Positions 51,350 through 56,902 of a stretch of 56,902 nucleotides of DNA are shown piece by piece. Within the stretch, counting starts at the first letter, position 1, and every line of letters begins with the position of its first letter. Origin of the DNA: Cyanobacteria bacterium RI_101 (GTDB taxonomy: Bacteria; Cyanobacteriota; Cyanobacteriia; Cyanobacteriales; Microcystaceae); NCBI GenBank assembly GCA_016471375.1, contig WGLZ01000016.1:1-56902 (forward strand), in the 5' to 3' direction. The notes under the pieces were generated by a model. It was not told the DNA's origin, ran no database searches, and saw only the letters and a list, made by a program, of their open reading frames with translations. The position numbers and the translations under genes were made by a program.

Positions 51350-51475
51350 CGAGAGACGGTTAAACAGACAACCCAAGACTTGTGAGTCAATCATGGGGGG
51401 ATCGAGACCCCAGCTAGTCCTAGGATCTCGATCCAGGGTATGATTTTTAACCATTCGCCCCCGTCCTTCTCGCCT

Positions 51476-52456
51476 ATGTTGATTTCCAGAGCGCCGGTCA
51501 GAATTAGCTTTTTTGGGGGCGGCACGGACTACCCCGAATATTTTTTAAAAGAAGGCGGCGCGGTCTTAGCCACGGCGATTGATAAGTTTTCCTATATTAC
51601 CGCTAGTCCCTTTCTCAGTCACCTATTCGACTATTCCATTCGCGTCTCCTACCGCAAAGTGGAGTTAGTAAAAACCCCAGACGAAATGGAGCATCGGGTC
51701 TTTCGGGAATGTCTGAAGCTCTGCGGTTTGGAAAAGGACATCGAGCTTCACAACGTGGCGGATCTGCCGGCCTTTACGGGTTTAGGCTCCTCTTCGGCCT
51801 TTACGGTCTCCCTCCTTCAGGCGCTCCACAGTTTTAAGGGCGAGTTTATTCGGCCCCTGGATTTAGCCTACGAAGCCATCTACGTCGAGCGCCATTTAGT
51901 TCAGGACAAAGTTGGCTGTCAAGATCAATTAATGGCGGCGCTGGGGGGCTTTAACCTCGTGGAATTTAGAACCGAGACGGATATTCTTGTCCATCGTTTG
52001 CCCCTTTCACCCCAGCGCCTACAGGAGTTTGAAGACCATTTATTTATTGTTTTCACCGGCATCAAGCGCCGGGCGGCCCAGGTGGTGGAAAAACAACTCC
52101 AGCGGGTGGGGGATAACCGGGACACCTTGAAAACCATGCGCCGGATGGTGGATCAGGGCTGGGAGATTCTCACCGGCGCTCAGAGCTTTGCCGCCTTTGG
52201 GGACTTACTACACCAAGCCTGGTTAGCCAAACGCAGTTTAGACCAGGGCATTTCCAATCCCGAAATCGACCGCCTTTACGACCTCGGCCGCGGCGCCGGC
52301 GCCTGGGGCGGCAAACTCCTCGGCGCCGGGGCGGGGGGGTTTATGCTCTTTTTCGCGCCGCCGGAAGTTCATCCCCAACTGCGCCAAACCTTCGCCCAGC
52401 GTCAGGTGTTGACGGTGAAAATCAACGCGCCCGGCTCGCAGATTATTTTTTCCTGA
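51476..52456 (+). CDS. GHMP-family sugar kinase, HddA-like (heptose 7-phosphate kinase)
   Basis: A 326-residue GHMP kinase starting MLISRAPVRISFFGGGTDYP (motif 1). Motif 2 is the ATP loop PAFTGLGSSSAFTVSLLQAL; motif 3 is GGKLLGAGAGGFMLFFAPP. The block VEKQLQRVGDNRDTLKTMRR and the QDKVGCQDQLMAALGG segment are those of D-glycero-D-manno-heptose 7-phosphate kinases (HddA), which make nucleotide-activated heptose for surface polysaccharide. Other sugar substrates are possible, because no hddC, gmhA or gmhB lies next to it. The start at 51476 is preferred over 51440, as the family begins with this strand. An 86-bp tandem repeat follows directly. Confidence 0.8.
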   Translation: MLISRAPVRISFFGGGTDYPEYFLKEGGAVLATAIDKFSYITASPFLSHLFDYSIRVSYRKVELVKTPDEMEHRVFRECLKLCGLEKDIELHNVADLPAFTGLGSSSAFTVSLLQALHSFKGEFIRPLDLAYEAIYVERHLVQDKVGCQDQLMAALGGFNLVEFRTETDILVHRLPLSPQRLQEFEDHLFIVFTGIKRRAAQVVEKQLQRVGDNRDTLKTMRRMVDQGWEILTGAQSFAAFGDLLHQAWLAKRSLDQGISNPEIDRLYDLGRGAGAWGGKLLGAGAGGFMLFFAPPEVHPQLRQTFAQRQVLTVKINAPGSQIIFS

Positions 52457-52460
52457 ACCA

Positions 52461-52632
52461 GTCGAGTTTGAGAGGGCTGATCCCGCAAACGGCGGACTTA
52501 AGGTTGAGGGGACATTATCGGCGCCGAGTTCCGGTTTTCCGCCCTGGTCGAGTTTGAGAGGGCTGATCCCGCAAACGGCGGACTTAAGGTTGAGGGGACA
52601 TTATCGGCGCCGGGTTTCGGTTTTCCGCCCTG
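52461..52632 (+). repeat. Two tandem copies of an 86-bp unit
   Basis: GTCGAGTTTGAGAGGGCTGA begins at 52461 and again at 52547. The two 86-bp copies (52461-52546 and 52547-52632) differ at only about two positions in the GCGCCG-GTT-CGG segment. The array starts five bases after the GHMP kinase stop and ends 53 bases before the TM2 gene start. Confidence 0.95.
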
Positions 52633-52685
52633 GCGGGTTCGCTAGAATCGGAAATGATGTCCCAGCCCTTGCCCCCTTCCCAGCC

Positions 52686-53225
52686 ATGAGCGCCACCCTC
52701 GCCCCCAAGCCCAAAAGTCTTGTTATCGCCTACCTTCTTTGGGCCTGCGGCCTGAAAGGGTTCTGCGGTCTGCACCGTTTCTATCTGGGCAAGCCTGTCA
52801 CGGGAACCATTTGGTTTTTGACCATCGGGGTGGGAGGCATCGGACAGTTCATTGATTTGTTTTTAATTCCGGGGATGGTCAATCGCAAAAACGAAGACCT
52901 TCAACTTTTACTACCGCCGGATCAGGGCTTTGGCCCCCTCCACTTTGGTCACCAAATGTTGGAAAAGATCGACCGCCTCGACGTCCGGCTCCAGCAAAAT
53001 TTGCAAACCTTCCAGGCGAAAGTTCACCCCGCCGGCCCCCTCCATCAATTGATTGAAGGCGCCGAAAAAAATAACCGCGTTCTTTCCCTGGCCCAAGCCA
53101 TGATCCTCACAGGTCTCGGGCCCGAGGAAACGGAAGCGGTTCTCCGGGACGGGATGCGCAAGGGCATTGTGGATGTGGGCAACGACCCGGAAACCGGCGC
53201 CGTGCGTTACTATTTCGACGTTTAA
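52686..53225 (+). CDS. TM2 domain membrane protein
   Basis: A 179-residue protein. Residues 10-65 form a TM2 domain: two helices joined by a short loop, with [20 protein letters not shown] (the aromatic G-x-H-R-F-Y-L-G signature) and [15 protein letters not shown]. The C-terminal cytosolic part ([60 protein letters not shown]) looks like a small winged-helix-type domain. TM2 proteins have no agreed bacterial function. The start [10 protein letters not shown] is chosen because the longer frame would run through the tandem repeat. It precedes miaB by 55 bp. Confidence 0.85.
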   Translation: MSATLAPKPKSLVIAYLLWACGLKGFCGLHRFYLGKPVTGTIWFLTIGVGGIGQFIDLFLIPGMVNRKNEDLQLLLPPDQGFGPLHFGHQMLEKIDRLDVRLQQNLQTFQAKVHPAGPLHQLIEGAEKNNRVLSLAQAMILTGLGPEETEAVLRDGMRKGIVDVGNDPETGAVRYYFDV

Positions 53226-53280
53226 TCTTTCTGGGATTCTTGCTAAACTACTAGACTGCACGCTTTTATCCGTTCCCCCC

Positions 53281-54630
53281 ATGACTCCCTCGCCCCGGCG
53301 CTATCACATCACCACCTTCGGTTGCCAAATGAATAAAGCCGACTCGGAGCGAATGGCGGGGGTGTTAGAAAATTTAGGAATGGAATGGTCGGAAGATCCC
53401 AACGGCGCCGACTTGATTCTTTACAATACCTGCACGATTCGGGATAACGCCGAACAAAAGGTTTACTCCTACCTAGGCCGACAGGCGAAGCGGAAGCAGA
53501 CCCAACCGGATTTAACCCTGATTGTGGCGGGGTGCGTCGCCCAACAGGAGGGAGAACAACTTCTGCGGCGGGTGCCGGAGTTGGATTTAGTCATGGGGCC
53601 CCAACACGCCAATCGGTTGGGGGAGTTGTTGGAGCAGGTTTTCGCCGGACAACAGGTGGTGGCCACGGAGGCCGTCCACATTATGGAGGACATTACCAAA
53701 CCCCGCCGGGACAGCGCCGTCACCGCCTGGGTGAACGCGATCTATGGCTGTAACGAGCGCTGTAGCTACTGCGTGGTGCCCAATGTGCGGGGGGTGGAGC
53801 AGTCCCGAACCCCGGAGGCGATTCGGACGGAGATGACGGAGTTAGCCCGCCAAGGCTATAAGGAAATCACCCTGCTGGGGCAAAATATCGACGCCTACGG
53901 GCGGGATTTACCCGGCGCCACAGAATCCGGGCGCCATCTCCACACCTTTACCGACCTACTTTATTTTGTCCACGACATTGAGGGGATCGAGCGCCTACGG
54001 TTCGCCACCAGCCATCCCCGTTATTTCACCGAGCGCCTGATCAAAGCCTGTCAAGAATTGCCGAAGGTCTGCGAGCATTTCCATATTCCCTTCCAGTCCG
54101 GGGACAACGAGATTTTAAAGGCCATGAAACGGGGCTACAGCATCGAGCGCTATCGCCAAATCATCGACCGGATTCGGGAACTGATGCCCGACGCGGCGCT
54201 CAGCGCCGACGTCATTGTCGGTTTTCCGGGGGAAACGGAGAGCCAGTTTGAAAATACTCTAAAAGTTGTGGCAGACATTGGTTTCGACCAGCTCAACACC
54301 GCCGCCTACTCCCCCCGCCCCGGCACCCCCGCGGCGCTGTGGGAGAATCAACTGCCGGAGGAAGTTAAAGTGGACCGACTCCAGCGCCTCAACCATTTAG
54401 TCTCGATTAAGGCGGGGGAGCGCTCCCGGCGCTATCTAGGACGAATTGAGGACGTTTTAGTGGAGGAAGAAAATCCCAAAGACCCCGGCCAGGTGATGGG
54501 ACGCACCCGGGGCAATCGCTTGACCTTCTTCCCCGGCCAGATTGCCAGCCTGCGGGGGCGGGTGGTTCCCGTCCAAATTACGGAGGTTCGGGCCTTTAGT
54601 TTGACCGGTATTCCCCAATCTCTTGGTTAA
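53281..54630 (+). CDS. miaB: tRNA-2-methylthio-N6-dimethylallyladenosine synthase
   Basis: MiaB is a radical-SAM methylthiotransferase that adds the 2-methylthio group to i6A37 of tRNAs. The start [20 protein letters not shown] gives 449 residues. The N-terminal UPF0004 domain has the three cysteines of the auxiliary [4Fe-4S] cluster ([26 protein letters not shown]). The radical-SAM site is [12 protein letters not shown]. Downstream are [70 protein letters not shown] and a C-terminal TRAM domain ([20 protein letters not shown]). QSGD and MKRGY are MiaB-typical. All motifs are intact. Confidence 0.96.
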   Translation: MTPSPRRYHITTFGCQMNKADSERMAGVLENLGMEWSEDPNGADLILYNTCTIRDNAEQKVYSYLGRQAKRKQTQPDLTLIVAGCVAQQEGEQLLRRVPELDLVMGPQHANRLGELLEQVFAGQQVVATEAVHIMEDITKPRRDSAVTAWVNAIYGCNERCSYCVVPNVRGVEQSRTPEAIRTEMTELARQGYKEITLLGQNIDAYGRDLPGATESGRHLHTFTDLLYFVHDIEGIERLRFATSHPRYFTERLIKACQELPKVCEHFHIPFQSGDNEILKAMKRGYSIERYRQIIDRIRELMPDAALSADVIVGFPGETESQFENTLKVVADIGFDQLNTAAYSPRPGTPAALWENQLPEEVKVDRLQRLNHLVSIKAGERSRRYLGRIEDVLVEEENPKDPGQVMGRTRGNRLTFFPGQIASLRGRVVPVQITEVRAFSLTGIPQSLG

Positions 54631-54727
54631 CCCAGGCAACCCCGTTCAAGATCGGCGCCGTTTTAGTCAATAATGGTAAAACCGCCGGCGCCGCCGGAAC
54701 CCTGTGTTACGAGTTTTGAGAATTTTT

Positions 54728-54955
54728 ATGAAAGTTGGCGATCGCGTTCGGGTCACTGAGTCGGTGTTGGTCTATCACCATCCCCAACATAAGCAAACCG
54801 CCTTTGACGCGCAGGGTCTAGAAGGGGAGGTGGTCGCCATTCTCCACGACTGGCAGGGGCGGCCCATCAGCGCCAACTTACCGGTTTTAGTGCAATTCGA
54901 GGGGCGGTTTAAGGCCCATTTTCGGGAATCGGAAGTGACGGTGATTGGGGATTAG
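54728..54955 (+). CDS. ftrV: Ferredoxin-thioredoxin reductase, variable (alpha) subunit
   Basis: FtrV is the small subunit of ferredoxin-thioredoxin reductase, which passes electrons from photosystem I-reduced ferredoxin to thioredoxins for light regulation of metabolism. The 75-residue SH3-like barrel reads MKVGDRVRVTESVLVYHHPQ, GLEGEVVAILHDWQGRPISA, NLPVLVQFEGRFKAHFRESE, matching the family throughout. The ATG at 54728 is preferred to an upstream one at 54704 because family members start MKVGD. The catalytic subunit FtrC is not in the window. No clear ribosome site precedes the start. Confidence 0.92.
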   Translation: MKVGDRVRVTESVLVYHHPQHKQTAFDAQGLEGEVVAILHDWQGRPISANLPVLVQFEGRFKAHFRESEVTVIGD

Positions 54956-55029
54956 GAATTGGCCCTAATTCCCAAGCTACGGTTTATACTGGGGTCTTTC
55001 TCTGTCTTGAGTATTAGGAGACGCGGACT

Positions 55030-55956
55030 ATGGGGCTAGGCGAATTGAAAGGTCGGGATCTCTTATCCATCGCCGACTTGACCGTAGAGGAACTACAAGC
55101 GGTCTTAGATTTGGCGGCCCAACTGAAGAGCGGCGAGAAAAAGCCCCATTGTCCCCAGATTTTAGGTCTCTTATTTTATAAAGCCTCCACCCGCACTCGG
55201 GTTTCCTTCAGCGCCGCTATGTACCAACTGGGGGGTCAGGTCTTGGATCTCAATCCCAGCGTCACCCAGGTGGGGCGGGGGGAGCCGATTCAGGACACGG
55301 CTCGGGTGCTGGATCGCTATATCGATATTCTGGCGGTGCGCACTTTTAAGCAGAGCGACCTCGAAACCTTCGCCGACTACGCCCAAATTCCCATTATTAA
55401 CGCCCTCAGCGATCTGGAGCACCCCTGTCAAATTCTGGCGGATCTGCAAACAATCCGGGAAAACTTTGGGCGAACGGAAGGCGTTACCGTCACCTACTTC
55501 GGCGACGGCAATAACGTGGCCCATTCCCTTCTTATCGGCGGCGCCCTGATGGGCATGGAAGTGCGGATCGCCACGCCTCCGGCCTACCAACCGGACCCCG
55601 CCATTGTGGCGCTAGCGGAGAAAGTGGCCGCGCCCGGCGCCAAAATTGTTTTAACCGAAGATCCCCGCGCCGCCGCCGAAGGCGCCCAGGCTCTCTATAC
55701 CGACGTCTGGGCCAGCATGGGGCAAGAGGATCTGGCTCAACAACGGATTCCCATTTTTCAGCCCTACCAGATTAACGGAGACCTTTTAGCCTTAGCCGAC
55801 CCCGAAGCCATTGTCCTCCACTGCCTGCCCGCCCACCGGGGGGAAGAAATTACCGAGGCGGTGATGGAAGGCCCCCAGTCCCGACTCTGGGATCAGGCGG
55901 AAAACCGCATGCACGCCCAGAAGGCGCTGTTGGTGAGTTTGCTGGGTATTTCTTAA
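55030..55956 (+). CDS. argF: Ornithine carbamoyltransferase
   Basis: ArgF makes citrulline from ornithine and carbamoyl phosphate in arginine synthesis. The 308 residues show the carbamoyl-phosphate loop KASTRTRVSFSAAMYQLGG, ALSDLEHPCQILADLQTI (HPCQ), the ornithine-side region YFGDGNNVAHSLLIGGALMG, YTDVWASMGQE and VLHCLPAHRGEEITEAVM, with the active Cys in HCLP. All are canonical. A good AGGAG site stands nine bases before the ATG. The next gene starts two bases after the stop, so the two are co-transcribed. Confidence 0.96.
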   Translation: MGLGELKGRDLLSIADLTVEELQAVLDLAAQLKSGEKKPHCPQILGLLFYKASTRTRVSFSAAMYQLGGQVLDLNPSVTQVGRGEPIQDTARVLDRYIDILAVRTFKQSDLETFADYAQIPIINALSDLEHPCQILADLQTIRENFGRTEGVTVTYFGDGNNVAHSLLIGGALMGMEVRIATPPAYQPDPAIVALAEKVAAPGAKIVLTEDPRAAAEGAQALYTDVWASMGQEDLAQQRIPIFQPYQINGDLLALADPEAIVLHCLPAHRGEEITEAVMEGPQSRLWDQAENRMHAQKALLVSLLGIS

Positions 55957-55958
55957 CC

Positions 55959-56363
55959 ATGGCCTGCTACTTAGGGTTTGACCCCGGCCGGGACAAGTGC
56001 GGCGTCGCGGTGGTGGACTCGGGAAAACTCCAATTCCGCGCCGTTATTCCCGCTGATGAAGTCCCCGGAGAATTAGAGCGTCTGCGACGGCTTTATCCCC
56101 TCAAGACCCTAATTCTAGGGAACCAAACCACCTCCCGTCAGTGGCAAGAGCGATTGGCGGCGCTAGCGCCGGATTTGCCCATTTATCCCGTGGACGAGCG
56201 CAATAGCACCCAGGAGGCCAAAGAAAAATATTGGCGATTTTATCCCCCGAAGGGATTAACCCGTCTCTTGCCCGCCGGTTTGCGAACGCCTCCCCGGCCC
56301 GTGGACGACATTGTGGCGCTGGTTTTGATTGAGCGGTTTTTAGCCCAAAATCCCGGCGCTTAG
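55959..56363 (+). CDS. YqgF/RuvX-like RNase H-fold nuclease
   Basis: A 134-residue protein starting MACYLGFDPGRDKCGVAVVD, the first strand and acidic residue of an RNase H-like fold. It continues LKTLILGNQTTSRQWQERLA, YPVDERNSTQEAKEKYWRFY (second acidic site) and PRPVDDIVALVLIERFL (third acidic pair). This resembles the YqgF/RuvX group, which processes 16S rRNA precursors or Holliday junctions, but it is a divergent cyanobacterial form. A true RuvX may be encoded elsewhere. It begins two bases after argF. Confidence 0.72.
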   Translation: MACYLGFDPGRDKCGVAVVDSGKLQFRAVIPADEVPGELERLRRLYPLKTLILGNQTTSRQWQERLAALAPDLPIYPVDERNSTQEAKEKYWRFYPPKGLTRLLPAGLRTPPRPVDDIVALVLIERFLAQNPGA

Positions 56364-56517
56364 GGATTGTTCCGGGGGGGGTTAACAGCGCCGGCGCCCC
56401 GACTTTATCCCTCCCTTGAAAAGCGGGAGCAGACCGGAGGCTGTCTATGATTCGTTGCGGCCCGCTATCATGGTCAGATGAGTAATTCTAGCTCCTGACA
56501 TTTATGTCGACTTTTAA

Positions 56518-56853
56518 CCGTCGTCTGCAAACCCCAAGGATAAGCTTGCTTATTTACTGGCTCAATGGGAATATTTTTTGCCAGGCGCGAGCCGTTATTC
56601 TTTAGGAGCAATAAGTTATTCTTGGTCGCAAGATCTCTGGGCGCAAGGCGGTTGGGCTTATCCGACGAAATCTCAGGAAAAGCGATTATTTAACGAATTA
56701 AGCAAGCCAGAAGGACGGATTTTTTTTGCTGGAGAACACACGGCAAGCGCCAGAGGATGGATACAACCTACATTTCGCAGGTTCATGGAAGACAATAGTA
56801 TTTCTGGCAAGGAGAACCGAGTAAAGCTAAAACTTGCAGATGAAAGTCAGTGA
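56518..56853 (+). pseudogene. Broken flavin monoamine oxidase, C-terminal fragment
   Basis: An open stretch follows a stop at 56515-56517 and reads NPKDKLAYLLAQWEYFLPGA, then SWSQDLWAQGGWAYPTK and PEGRIFFAGEHTASARGWIQ. That is the C-terminal FAD-binding end of the flavin amine oxidase family (L-amino acid/monoamine oxidases); the FAGEHT block is diagnostic. There is no start codon of the gene and nothing of its other 350-400 residues upstream. After GWIQ the family sequence (normally continuing GAIES) is replaced by PTFRRFMEDNSISGK, so the 3' end is also rearranged. It is a relic. Confidence 0.75.
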
Positions 56854-56902
56854 GATTGGAGATGAGTTTACTCTCCTCAAGCCAAAGCACGTGAATGGAC
56901 TG
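56840..56902 (+). CDS. Possible start of a further gene (runs off window)
   Basis: An ATG at 56840 opens a frame that reads MKVSEIGDEFTLLKPKHVNG and is open to the end of the window. It overlaps the last 14 bases of the amine oxidase relic. The sequence looks protein-like but is only 21 codons, so the call is tentative. Confidence 0.3.
   Translation, partial: MKVSEIGDEFTLLKPKHVNGL

Noticed and set aside
1-56902. CRISPR array, tRNA or rRNA genes
   Set aside because: No regularly spaced direct repeats and no cloverleaf or rRNA sequence recognised by eye; a short or divergent tRNA could still be missed.

Overview
This window comes from a cyanobacterial chromosome. The diagnostic genes are allophycocyanin apcA-apcB with the small core linker apcC, the photosystem II subunit psb30 (ycf12), the carboxysomal beta-carbonic anhydrase ccaA, the plant/cyanobacterial ferredoxin-thioredoxin reductase subunit ftrV, and a ClpS of the second cyanobacterial type. 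I cannot name the species. Coding DNA is rich in the hexamer GGCGCC, while the usual cyanobacterial HIP1 octamer GCGATCGC is rare (four copies seen).

Layout. 0-7.5 kb: an Rpn-type nuclease fragment, a Uma2 nuclease, an MFS transporter, then housekeeping genes (pdxH, rhodanese, ccaA, dapB, clpS, a DUF2103 protein, a YkgJ-type Cys-cluster protein) and psb30. 7.5-22.1 kb: four minus-strand genes, namely a 1.65-kaa repeat protein ending in a glycoside-hydrolase-like domain, smc, an Atx1-like copper chaperone, and a 1.8-kaa secreted protein joining a two-partner-secretion haemagglutinin domain to a CHAT protease domain. 22.1-24.0 kb: the apcABC phycobilisome core operon, with hairpins in its leader, between apcB and apcC, and at its end. 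24-33.5 kb: a membrane-anchored beta-helix protein, lepA, small secreted and membrane proteins, and a DHH-CBS-nucleotidyltransferase tRNA 3'-end enzyme.

33.7-44.4 kb is the accessory zone. It holds four more Uma2 genes plus a decayed duplicate, a DUF4239-like membrane protein, an orphan IS630 orfA, a protein of four DUF4114-type repeats, and a visibly A+T-rich island at about 40.9-43.4 kb. The island carries a GIY-YIG protein, two tandem genes sharing a 56-residue N-terminal domain (one joined to an LRAT-like NCEH hydrolase), and an orphan gene. Two candidate MITEs of about 100 bp lie in it, and a probable IS200/IS605 right end closes it. This island is the best place to look for something undescribed.

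44.6-56.9 kb returns to housekeeping: prfC-dusA, a zinc-ribbon membrane protein, a conserved cyanobacterial protein, a lipoprotein, murD, an HddA-like sugar kinase, a TM2 protein, miaB, ftrV, argF and a YqgF-like nuclease. It ends in a broken flavin amine oxidase. Short dispersed palindromes sit in several intergenic gaps. I saw no tRNA, rRNA or CRISPR array.
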